A stretch of 64,000 nt of DNA from Raffaelea ambrosiae (Eukaryota > Ascomycota > Sordariomycetes > Ophiostomatales > Ophiostomataceae), in the NCBI GenBank assembly GCA_002778195.1, contig PCDI01000005.1, positions 897,075 through 961,074 on the forward strand, written 5' to 3'. Under the pieces are notes generated by a model. That model had not been told where the DNA came from, did not search any database, and saw only the letters and a program-made list of their open reading frames with translations. The position numbers and the translations under genes are program-made. This document shows, piece by piece, positions 21,622-33,066 of the stretch (positions within the stretch are counted from its first letter, which is position 1; every line of letters starts with the position of its first letter).

Positions 21622-24600
21622 GAACTGATGCTGTTGAAACTGTTGCTGTTGAAACTGTTGCATCTGTTCCTGCGGACTCGGCGGCTGCTGCGGTTGCTGC
21701 TGCGGTTGCTGCTGCGGCGGCGGCTGCTGCTGGAAAGCTTCCATCTGGATAGGCTCCGCCTGGGGTTCCTGCTTCGGAGACACCTCGGGCGACTGCTGCT
21801 GCTGGACCAGCACTCGTTCAGTTGCGGCAGGCATCGTGCTCATACCAGTCATGGCCATGGACACCGGCACGGGCATCTCGATCTGCATCTGGTTCATGTT
21901 GGTGGCAACCCCGTCACTGTTGTTCGCCGTGGAAGGTGGCATTTCCGCAGAAGCGGAGGTAGAAACAGCAACCGGCGTCGTCTGCGGAGTCAGAGGCGTT
22001 GGTGGTGGCAGCGGCAACTGCTGCTGCTGCTGTAGCTGCTGTTGCGCTTGAGCCGGAGACGACTGCTGGGTGCCGGGCAATGGTTGCTGGGGCACTGGCT
22101 TGGCCATGCTGCTCAGACCATTGACACCATTCATCGAGGCGGCGCTATTCAGACCATTCAGGACGCCACTGTTGGCTGTGACCGACAGTCGAGCATGGCT
22201 GCTCTCGCGCCTGCGCTTCGGGGCGTCCTTGATCTTCGGGTGTGTGTGGCACTGCAGATGCTGTTAGTTAGTAAGCTCGAGGCTCAATAGGCGGGCGCAG
22301 AAAGTAACCAAGTCGTCTTGTGTCACGACAAGAAATGCAACTATTCAACTCACCTTGTAGGCGTGGCGGAACCACGTCGTGCCCTTTTTCTTGCTGCTGA
22401 CCAGGGCAATCCATTCGTTGCAGCTGCCACACAGGCCCTCCCACACGTCCGGGTTGCCGTCCATGCGCCGCGTCTCCTGAGGCTCCTGGAACGGGTTGCC
22501 TGTCGCGGCGCTGATGCCGTGCGTGAAGCTCTTGTCGTACCAGAATGCCGAGTTCTTGAGCACCAGCCACCGTCCAGGCTTGCAGATACCACACCACCCC
22601 TCGCGCTTGTTGCCGTGGCCGCGAACCCACTTGGGCGTGTACAGGTCGCCGTTGAAGCGCAGCTCCTGCTCATGCGGCACCAGGTCGGGGTCCGACGGGT
22701 TCATGTCCTCGGGCGGCGGGGGCAGCTGCTCCTCATGCAGAGACGCGTACAGATCGGGGGGGTCCGACAAGTCCGTGTAGTGGCCGTGCAGGGTGTGCGG
22801 GTCGCCATTGCTCTGCAGCATCCGGAACAAGCCGTGGGGCAGCAGGGGTGCCGGTGCCTCGAACGGCATGCCGAGATGGTGGTGCGGATGCGGCTGTCCC
22901 ACCATGGCGTGCGCAATGTGGGTGGGGATCTGGTGAGGGTGCAGTTGGTGCGATGTCAGATGGTGCGAGCCCGGGAACCCGCCGTCCATCGGGTGCGGGT
23001 GGTGGAAGCCAGCCATGGTGCCCGCCTGGGATGGCAGCTGGGACGGCAGCAGCATGCTGTGACGTCCATACCCTGAAGCAGCAGCCACAGCAGCGGCGGC
23101 AGCCGCCTGGGTGTTGGCGGGGAGGAAGAATTGCGCCTGGGACTGGGCAGCCTGAGCCGCTGCGGCCGCAGCCATGTTCGCCTGCTGGAGATTGCCCATG
23201 TTCAGAGGCAGCTGGCCCGTGGCAGTGGTCGGGGACGGCTGGTGAGACGAAGCCGAGGTCGTCAGATGTGGCCCGAAAGCTTCCTGCGCGCTGGTCGGCG
23301 CACTCGTCACGGCAAGACTTGTGTGGTAACCGCCAAACGAGGAGGGCCGACGGTTCGGCTGCGTTCCATACGACCCGGTTGACCACCGCTTGTTGCGCGG
23401 GCCATCCACGCTGTAGGGAGCCACACGGCCCGGACGCGGAGACGGGGATGCGCGGCCACGACTTTGCGTACGGACAAGTTCGGACCGGCTCTGGGGTGTC
23501 ATGCGGGGAGACGCCACGGGAGACAGCTGCGTCGACGACATCAGCGAGTTGCGGTTCGATGGCGGCGGATAGTCCGAGCTGAACGACGGCGCATCCGATA
23601 GCGCTGCTGAAAAGTCCTCGTACGACGGCATGTCCGACAAGGCCCCCGAGGTCGACATGGTGAACGACGAGCCGGAGAGCCGGCGCGGGTTCAGGCCGCC
23701 ATCAAAGTTCAGTGCCTCGCCGTCCATCGAGGCGCCGTTGGAGTAGCGGAGGTCGAGGATGGGAATGGCCTCGTCCGTGGTGTAAGCCTGGCCAATGCTC
23801 ATGTCGCTGTCCAGCTGCAGATCGAGGCTGTCGTCACAAGGCTTTTGGACCCAGGCACCTGCTGCACGAATGTGTTAACACGCCTCTGTTTCTGTTTCTG
23901 TTCTTGAGAGCTCCCAGCTCGATCTTGACGTTCTCCCGCACATTCTCTCCACTTACTGCTCTCCATCGTTGTTGCCGGGTAGAAGTCCTGGTGCATGGAA
24001 ATCGGCCGCGACATCGTGTCACTGGGTGTCTGCTGCAAGGCAAGGGCTGATGGGTCCCACGCCGACAGGCTTTCGTACGCTTCGCCCATGCAATAGGAGA
24101 ATCCCTCGTGGATGGTGGCGGGCCGTGGGCGCATGCTCTGGGTTGTTGGTGTCGTCCACATGGCCTGAGGCGTGGCCAGGGAAGTTGTGGTCTCCGTCTT
24201 TTCGATCATGTCGCTGGTCTGAACCGCCAGGACAGGCGTCTGGGGTGGCATGTCTGTTGCCATGACTATGGACGAGGTCGCTGTCGTCTGACCACCACTT
24301 TCTTTGCTGCTGCGATCACTTCCTATGTCGCTGCTTCCGCTGCTGGTATCGAAAATGAATGACGGCGTTGGTTGTTGTAATTGTTGTTGTCTAGAGCGCC
24401 GGGGAGCATTGTTAAAATAAGGTGAGCCAAGATCATGGAGACCGGGGGAGGAGGGAACAGGCGTATTTGAACGCGAAAGTGAAAATTGAAAGTGAAACTG
24501 GAGACGAGAGAGGCGGCTGCTGCGCCAGGCATGAATCGGGTCCTCTTGACCAGGTCACAAGAGACCAAGAAAGCAGCTCGGCATGTGAAAGGCGGACGAA

Positions 24601-24742
24601 GCAGATAGACAGCAAGCGGGGCAGAAGGCGCACGGAAGAGGCTTCCGTACTTACACAAAGAGCAGGAAGGCGAGAAGGAGAGGAGATGAGAGAATGGGGA
24701 AAGCACCGGAGAAGCTTACAGGTGAGTCTGGTCGACGTCCAT
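21208..24742 (-). CDS. poly-Gln regulator with Rua1-type C-terminal zinc domain (meu26-like)
   Basis: Four exons: 24720-24742, 23957-24390, 22354-23858 and 21208-22260, 1004 aa. Phases agree at every join: MDVDQTHL runs into QQQLQQPTPSFIFD, MESS into AWVQKPCDD, and FRHAYK into HLQCHTHPK. The Rua1_C/DUF4451-type domain spans about residues 574-660: WCGIC (C575, C578), GRWLVLKNSAFWYDKSF, GLCGSC (C629, C632), then H651, H655, C658 and H659 as likely further zinc ligands. Intron 3 cuts this last group. A basic stretch (PKRRRES) follows the zinc ligands. The C-terminus is Gln/Pro rich with a poly-Q block near residues 855-915, and the N-terminal half is Ser-rich. Relatives include Ustilago Rua1, a transcription regulator, and fission-yeast meu26, so a nuclear regulatory role is likely. 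The target is unknown. An ATG at 24261-24263 is an alternative start, but the upstream frame is coding-like. Confidence 0.85.
21486..21660 (-). repeat. CAG/CAA repeat coding long poly-Gln tract
   Basis: More than 40 mostly consecutive CAG and CAA codons on the minus strand, broken by single His and Phe codons, in the last exon of the Rua1-type regulator. Mixed CAG/CAA use suggests selection for the amino acid rather than only slippage. The opposite strand shows a poly-Leu frame that is a shadow. Confidence 0.9.
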
Positions 24743-27700
24743 GGCATGCAGGGCAACCGATTGGTGTGAACTTGGTGATCTTGGAAGCCGTGGGATTTGC
24801 GCGGCTGATGGTGGCGGTCTGCAATAGAGTTTTTTTTTTTTTTTTTTTTCCTTTTTTTTTTCTCTGGTCGTTTTGTGGTTTCTTGTTTTTTTTTCTGGAG
24901 TTTAATCTATAATAGACTAGAATCTGCAAGAACGAGAGAAAGCCTGCAAAGGAGGAGGGTGTGAACAGGCGATCGTTAGCATGAACTTGCGGACGGAACA
25001 AGACAGTTTGGCCCAAGCCGGACAGACATGGGCAGGAATGAAAGCTCCCGGGATCCGACTCCACTGGCGCCCAGGACGATGCGGTTTGCCCGTCTCGTTG
25101 GACGCAGGGAAGGCGTGTGTCAAGGAAATGCGTAGCTGGACGTCTGGACACTCACCCTGCAGAGAGAGACATGCGCCAAAAGGAGAAAGGTCGGCGAGAT
25201 CAGAGCAGAAACTGGGAAGAGCAGCCGAGCACGTTGAAACACTGTGGTGGATATGCCGTTGGCCAGTCGGGCGGGCTCTGTTGGGGCGATCGACCTCGAG
25301 CCCGGCGTAAAAATCGAGAGTATGCTGTTGTTGCAGCAGTGAGCGGCGGCTGGCCCGGACTCCAAATGGCGATGTCAGGGACAACGAGGGGCAGTCGGGT
25401 TTGCAGCAGTAGCCAAGGTAGACGAGTAATGAGAGTTGGCGGCCTGGGGTGTCGACAGGACAGATGATGGCACGACGGTGGCAGAGAGAGAGAACACGCC
25501 GTATATGGTGGTGGGAGTGATATATCTATCTCGGGCAAAAGATTTGTGTGCGCGTAGATCTGAAATAGGAAAACAAGACGAGAGAAAATGGTTCCACAGT
25601 CTGCGTGTGTAAGTCGATTTGGAAAACCCAGTGACAAAAAGGAGCGTAGGGTAGAATTGTGCTTGGTGTTGCTTTGCTATTGCGATTGCTGTTGTTGTTT
25701 CGTTGGTTGAGCACAGAGTCGTCAACACAATATCCGTGAAACGAGAACAAAAGGATGGTGGTGCCTCAGAAGACGGCAAGAGTTATAATATCTGGCGAAG
25801 ACAAAGTATAAAAGCCAACGAATAAGGAGGGTAAGAAAGAAAAGGAAAGGAAGGCAGGGGGGCTTGACAGAAAAGCACGTCGAACGCAGTAAAGCCTGGC
25901 GTAGAAGGCACGGCAAAGGGAGAGTCTGGGGGTGTGTACGTGTGTGTTGTTTGCGTGTTGTTGTATGCAGCGGGTTGCTCGTGTGTTGTTCGTGTTGGGA
26001 CAATAAAGGAATGTGGTGAGTTTCTGGTAATAAGAACCAAAAGAAACTCGTTAGACGGTTGATATAACTCGAGAGAGCAAAGGAAAGAACGAGCAGCAAG
26101 GGGACACCCGGGTGGATAAAACAAAAACAGAAAGAGGGAGGGAAAAGAAGAAAGAAAAGAGCCAGCTCTAGGTGTATTATAGACCAGAGGGGGGTTAACA
26201 GGGTTAAAAAAAGAGAAAGAGTGGGAAGTCGAGCAAAAATAAAATAAGATATTATGCCCGGTCAGACTAAAAGAAAAGAAAAAAAAGAAGGGAGTGACTA
26301 GTGGTGAACCGAGCAAACGGGGCCAGGGCTGGCTCCGATGGGAAAGACAAGATCAGTGACAGGCATAGACGTAGTGTCGTAGTATGTAGAGAAAGCGCGG
26401 GAGCAGCAGATAGCAGAGAAGGGGTGGAGAGGGGGGGGGGGGGGGGGGGTGAGATTTGGGACGAGAGCGCAAAAGGAGCGAGCAGAGAGATCCAGATAGA
26501 TGGAGAAGGAGGCGGTGCAGGGCCACGACAGTTTAAGAGAGAAGGGGAAAAAAGATGGGGCAGGAGGGAAGAGAAACGTCGTGGACAGGGCCAGGCGGGC
26601 AGGCGGGAGGGCAGGCACACGCAACGCACAGAACGAGGGGGAGGTGCAGACGGGGAGGGGGGGGGAGGGTTGCAACGGCGAGGGGAGGAGAAGACAGCGG
26701 CCAACGAGCAGGCAGAAAAGAGAATGGGCAGAGTTCGGAACGTCGGTAGGAGCTAAGCCGGCGTCTCTGATACAAACAAGAGTGCGGCCAGTGGAGGAGG
26801 AGGAGGAAGGGGTGGTGTGTGAGAGAGCGTGCGCGCGTGTGTAAGTGAGTGTAAGTGTGGATGAGAGGAAGAGGGCAGCCAGAATAAGATACATGGGAGG
26901 GAGAAGGAGGGGGACGGTGGAAATGGGGGTGGCAACGGGGAGGATGGGGAGACGGGATGTAACTGGGATGTACACGTATAAGAGGAGGTGGGGAGCCAAG
27001 TGAGTGAGAGACGCGAAGACGAATGAGAGATCGAGAGGGCGAGGCAAGAACGAGCCAGAACAGAAGAGAGCAGCCCAACAAAGAGAGAGCTCGCCAGGCG
27101 ACTCGGGCGACAGGCCAGAACAACGAGGCCCTGGGAGGCGTCCAGACTCGAACAACGGCGTGTTCGAGGTGTCGGGGAAGGAAGCGTGTGTGCGTGGTCG
27201 TGTGTGAGAGAGAGCTGGGTGTGGGTGAGTGGCAGGGGTCCAGGGGGGGGGGATGCTCGTACACCGTACATCGCTGTGTAATAAGATGCTATGTACGTGG
27301 TGACTGGACATAGTATTGTCTGCACGGGTACGTGAACAGGATCACCCAGGGACGGACCCAGACGGATGCCGTTTTTGGAAACAGACGCAAGGATAAAACA
27401 AGCTGCTGACCGACCGGTGCGCCCTGGTCCACACAGAGACACGGAAGTGGTTGCAGCTAGGACGCAGAGGGAAACGGAGGGAAAGGGTTGGAGGAGGGCG
27501 GACGACAGCAGGCGAGAGGAAAGAGGAGCACCGAAGAGCGCCGCCAGGCATTCCTGGCAGGGTTGAGACAGGGATGATAAGATTAGGCCGCCGCAGAAGA
27601 CACATGGAACAGAAAAGGAAAAGACTAGACTGGAACGAGCGTTCAGGAACGAGAGAGGAACGAGAGGAGCACAGAGGTATGGAGACTGCGAAATATCGCT

Positions 27701-27936
27701 GCAAACACGCAAATCGCCGGCCGAGACTCGCTGGGCAGGGTGCAGACTGCAGTGGGGATGCCAGGCCGTCAGCTTGTCTCATGTCCAAATTGAAAAGCCG
27801 AGCTCAATCTGACAGGCCGGGGCTAGGACGAGAAGGGGTTGGCGGGTGCGCAGGCCAGTGTAAGTGTAAGTGGTGCAGGTAGGGCAGCTGAAGGCCCCGG
27901 CCGCGGGTGTAAGTGCTGTCGGTGCTGTGGTGCTGT

Positions 27937-27972
27937 CAGTGCTGCCAGTGCTGCCAGTGCTGCCAGTGCTGC
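27937..27972. repeat. 9-bp tandem repeat TGCCAGTGC
   Basis: Four or so units of a TGCCAGTGC-type 9-mer in the gene-free region; the preceding GTGCTGTGGTGCTGTCAGTGC looks like a diverged extension. Confidence 0.8.
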
Positions 27973-30900
27973 AAACCAAGAGACAATGCAAATCAAAAGA
28001 AAATAACAAGGGCCGAATGAAGGACAAGCTCCTCCACAAAACGACAACCCGACAATCAAAATATCCAAAAATATCCCCAAAATATCCCCCCAAATTCCAC
28101 AAACCTCTGCTCAGACCGCCTTACCCCAGTCTGGGAGCATGCAAGTCGGGACGGGAGAGCCCTTCCAATCTTGCATTGTTTGATTTCTGCTGACCTGTTG
28201 TTCTGATTTCCGTTGTTCTGTTGTTCTGCTGCGTGTGTGTGTGTGTGTGTGTGTGCTCTGCTGCTGCTCTCCTGCATCGTGGCTTTGCCGGCCAGTTCAA
28301 CGGACACATCCCCACAGACAATACGGGGGGCGGATCCAGTTTCGACCAGAAACCAAAACCTCGCCACTTTAGCCACTTTATCCACCCCCAATCAGCTCCG
28401 TTCTGCGAAGATCACGAGCTAGGTGTTTGGCACGAACATCTTACGTCGGCGGATCCGGTTTTGCATCTTGCTGCTCTCCGTCTTGCTCTCGTTATCTCCC
28501 TCATGTCTCCGAGCTGTCCTTTTTTTGGTCTTTTTGTCTCTCTTGTCTTTTTTCTGTCATGGTTGCTGGTGCCCTCGTCCCCGCAGGCTATCCGATCCGC
28601 ACGGATGGTCAATCCCAACCAGACGATCCGTCCTCGAGCCCGTGTGATGGTTGATGAGAGGTTCGCAAAACATGGCAAGCGCGTGCCCTGTGTTTGCTGC
28701 TGCAGAGATCGCGGGTGGAAGAGCGATGTCCACGAGCCAATCCACACATCATTGGGCATCACACCAGGGTGTCTGCAAGGAACATACTCGGCAATCACCC
28801 TGGATCTATCCTTCCCTTTGGCTGACCCTGTCTCTCCAAGCGCTGCCCTGTGCCGCCGGCATCCCGACACCGCTGCCAGCTACAAAAGCTATATCATAGC
28901 AGAAGCAGAAAAAAAAAGACGAAAACATGTCTTACCAAACGTCTGTTATTGGTTTCTTTAACCGGCGGTGGGTAGCAGCAGCAGGACAGGATGCAAGATC
29001 GAGAGGCGTGAAACGGACGGGACGGCCAGGAAGGTCAGACGGAGGGAGACGAGAGCAGGTGCAGGAGTCAAAAAAAAAAAGAGACAAATACAAGAGACAG
29101 TACAAGAGTCCACTGCTTCAGCATACGGAAAAGCAAGAAGCCGGCATGTGGTTTTCTTTTTTTCTGTCCTTTTGGGGGTATTTTTTTTTCTTTCTGACGG
29201 AGACGAGACGGCACGCAGGTTTCGGTCGGAGCCCGATGCACGAGAGCAGAAAAATACATAGTAAGAGCCCGAACAGGGCCAGAACAGCAAAAAGGTGAGC
29301 GGCGAAAGAGGATTGGCCGTCACGGCGGCATGTCTGGTCGTTTCGGGCATCGAGTCGTTTTGGGTCGACGTTGAGAGAGAGACGACAGAGAACCCCAAAA
29401 AAATAAGGAGGGGCCACGACACGACAGAAACGACGCGTTGTTGCACCATTTTCCTTCGTTGACGTTTGAGGTAGGCTTGTACGGGACTAGCGGGGCCCTA
29501 TGATTGGCCGGCTCCCCAGTCAGACCGTCCTGCAAGGGTCCTTTCGCGAAAGGAAGGCGCAACCCCCGGCAGACGGAGAGGGAAGCGGCGACAGGGCGGG
29601 TGAGTGGGGCGCCAGATTGACAGCACCCGAGCAGAAGGGAAAGAGGGCAGGCAGAAAAAAAAAGGACGAGTAGCGTGACCTCCAAATTGCAGCAATTTCA
29701 GCCATGTCCGCGCCAAATGAAGAGTACCAGTACATACAGAATAGAAGTGGGGAGCGGGGGCTTCTAGCCGTCTCAGATCTGTCGCAGGACCCCTCCATCG
29801 ACCCAAAGATATGTCATTGCCGACGCTCCGTTTGCTGGCGGAACGGCGTTTTGATGGAGAAAGACACACTCGTACAGCAACAGTGAGTGAGAGCTCGTAC
29901 TTCTGGTCAACGCGCGCATCAAAGTGGGTTGTCTCTCGGGCATTTTTTATTCGAGCTCGTCCAGCTGGTCAAACAGCGAGGCGTCGTTGACAAGGGAAAC
30001 GAGAGCGGAAGTCTGAAAAGAAACGAAAAAAAAAGACGAAAAAAAGAGGCTTTCCTATGTGGCAGGACAACGCACCTAGACGCCAACTCACACGTCTAGC
30101 TCAGATTCTCGTCTATTCGCATGCGTCTTTTTTTTTGCTTTTGCTTTACACGCTCTTGTCGTTTCTTTTTCCACTCTCCATCCTCTCGCGAAAAGAACCG
30201 TCGCCCGGCTACGGCGGCCCGTATCTCTCGTGCTTGCTCTTCTTTGCCCGGGTCCAACAACAGGTTTGGGCTCTTGTTAGAGACGTGATACAATGGATCG
30301 ATGATCCAGCAAACACTTGTCAAACCATGGTCGTGCCCACCGATCCTTTTCTCCCCCTCCCCTCCCTCGCCTTGGGAGGGGTGTGGTTACTCTCAGAGTT
30401 CTGAAATCATGTTCACCGTGACATCCGCCCATTCTTGGCGCTGTTTTAACTTTTCCTCCTCTTGACAAGAAAGCAAAAGAATAAAGAGAAAAAAGAAAGA
30501 AAAAAAACGCCCGGTCCGTTGGCTGCAACGGCCCTCTCTCTGCCCGCCCTGTTCTTATTTGTCGGGGCCAGTGTGGGTGGTGCTATTTTTGCCATGCTCG
30601 CTGTCACCTTGACCCGCCCTTTTCTCTTACATCTTTTCTGCGGTCTGCCATCTGACAGGACAGCCGTTTTCGGGTTCTCTGGTTGCGCCAGAACGTGTGA
30701 TTCTAGCCACAGGAAGAGGCCACGAGATCGCGAGGGCGAACGAAGAAGGCCGGCCGTCACAGCTACCAAGACAGGAAGAAAAAGAAAAACCAGGGGGCCC
30801 GTGAGCCAGAACTGGCCACAGCCTGGCTGGCGATGCACACTCGGACCAAACTTTCTTGCCCTTCTTCTACGCCCTTTCTGACGCAAACATCAGGCCCTTT

Positions 30901-31340
30901 CCCTCCCCTCTTCCGACTACTCGTGCTCCGCATCCCTACCAGGGGATGGCGGTGGCAAGCAAGATGCGGGTGGACATCTCACCACTCCCGCCAATCCAGC
31001 CCCCCCATTCGTCGTTCTCACTGCCGTGTCCTCTTGCCTCCTCTTGCCTCGCCTTGTTTCCTGTTGTCTCCTCTTTTTCTTCTGTGCGCATCCCCTTTAA
31101 TTCTCCGTCTCGATCTCCTATTCAGTCTGCCTTGCCCCTCTGCGGCCCCTATTTCTTCTCTCCCACAGCCCACAGCCCACCTCGAAACCAAACGAGAGGC
31201 TGAGGCGTGTTGGCGGGGCCAGAGCCTGATGTAAATGAGTGAGGGGGAGGCTGTAGACGTATCATCAATCGCGGGCCACAACGTCACTGGCAATCGTAGA
31301 TGGACGACGACGACGCAACGCCAGGCCGGCCGAGCTGCGG

Positions 31341-31345
31341 NNNNN
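31341..31345. other. assembly gap of five N
   Basis: Five consecutive unresolved bases flanked by GC-rich sequence. The true length of the missing piece cannot be known from the window. Confidence 0.98.
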
Positions 31346-33034
31346 GGGAACTGGTGACGGGGACGGGGAGGAGCCAAGATGCCGCTGGAACGAGAAACAG
31401 ACAAAAAAAAAAAGGACAAAAAGAACCAGAAACAAATCACACGTCGTCGGAGGGAAGACAGACAACGCGCGCGTTCTTTTTGCCACCCGCTCGGCCGCAG
31501 CGGTCACAGACGAGAGAACACGCAGGAGTGAGTCTCTTAATATCTGTCTTATACGTCTGGATACCCTGCAGGAGAGAGGGCGAGAGAGGGAGAGACAAAG
31601 AGCGTATTTCTTAATATGGCCGTCTTATACGTCTGAATGCCCTCGTTCGATTCGTCCGCTGGCCGTATCGGGCGAGGAGGAAAGAAGAAAAAAAAAAAAA
31701 TAGAGGAAACCAGAATCGCCCGTCTTAACCAAAAATCGCATATATCCCCCCCTCTACAGAGCATCCTACGGTGTACGCACGCACACTACGCGCACACGCA
31801 TATGCAGAGAGACAAGAAAAGAGGCAAGAGCCAAAAGACAATTGTCATCCTGGCGTCAGCAACACCCAACCAACGAGCGCCAGACCCGCGAAGTCGAAAC
31901 AAGTTGACTCTCTCTGGTCTTGTCTATCCCGTCCGCATCCGTGGAAATGTCTGTGTGTTTCCCACTCTTGTTGCATGCCGTTCTGCCTTGGCTAAAGTGG
32001 TTTTCTTCGGTGCACACTCTTTTTTTAATCTTTTTTGGGAGGGTTCTCCCAATCATGTATCCCCCATATTCAAGCTGAACGCATACAACACCACCCAACC
32101 CTCTTTACGAACACAAGGATACTTGTTGCATGTACCTTTTCCCGCCATGTACGAGGACTGCCCATCCCGTGGGTCCCAGGAATCTAGATTGCCGCCATTT
32201 CTCAACTGGCCCCCCCGACTCGAAGTCTTGGGTGCTGGGGCTCGCATAAACTTTTAATATCAAGGGGGGTGGCGGTGGGGTGGATTGATGTGGCTAGCCC
32301 GCCTACGGTACCTGGCACGTACCTTTGTACCTGCATGCACGACCGGCCACTCTGCTGATTCTCACCATATTCGTAGTAACAAATTTCGGTTCGTTTTCTA
32401 TGGGGTTTTTTTTTGTCATCCTGTGAAGGGAATTTGGTATGAGATGGTAGAAAAACAGACAAGAGTATTTTTATCCGTTGCATCAGGATGTGAAAATGAT
32501 CAAGAAAGAGAACAAGGGGGAAAAGAAGACCAAAAAAGACAAAAAAGACAAAAAAGACCACAAAATTCATGGCAAGAAAATTGGACAGACCATCTTTCAA
32601 GCTTACTCTCATTGCGCCATATCGTACAACTCCATCGCTCGTAGGATTTCCTCTGTAGACAAAAAAGAAATCAAACCCGAAAAAGTACTGCAAGGATCGG
32701 CTATCTTTCCAGCCCCCTACCTGCCAAAGATACCTATTGCCGGCCTGTTCTCCCGTTCGTTGTACGAGTATCTATCGGCCTTGCCCATGCTTTCCATGCT
32801 TTCCATGCTTTGCTAGTCTCGATCTACCCTCGTGTCTTATTTCCCCCAACTACGAGTACCTCGTGTGCTTCTTTTTTTGTCTTTTGGCACCATGCCTTCC
32901 TGGGCACCGATTTGCCCGTTGAAAAGAAGGATGGAAGGAGGGGGGGAGGGTTTCCTTGTCTGGCCCTATCCGCCGTCGTAGCCGGCCTTCTATTTTTCTC
33001 TGCCCACTGCCTTCTTTTTTGTCTCCCTTTCGTT

Positions 33035-33066
33035 TCTAGTTAGGTCCTGGTCTAGTTAGGTCCTGG
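33035..33066. repeat. 16-bp direct repeat, two copies
   Basis: TCTAGTTAGGTCCTGG is repeated exactly in tandem. It is followed from about 33088 to 33225 by scattered ACCCATTGAG/GGACCCA-type motifs. Confidence 0.9.

Noticed and set aside
21295..22035. Plus-strand 246-codon poly-Leu frame
   Set aside because: It is the opposite-strand shadow of the CAG/CAA tract in the Rua1-type regulator.
26298..27712. Minus-strand frames of 243-337 codons rich in Ser, Pro and Leu
   Set aside because: They overlap each other in all three frames, follow the purine/pyrimidine bias, and show no domain or consistent codon use.
28221..28961. Plus-strand 246-codon frame beginning in a GT repeat
   Set aside because: Starts inside a microsatellite, no recognisable domain, no splice-supported extension; possible but not supportable.
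30100..30140. A-box-like TAGCTCAGATTC suggesting a tRNA
   Set aside because: No B box or cloverleaf follows; downstream sequence is poly-T.
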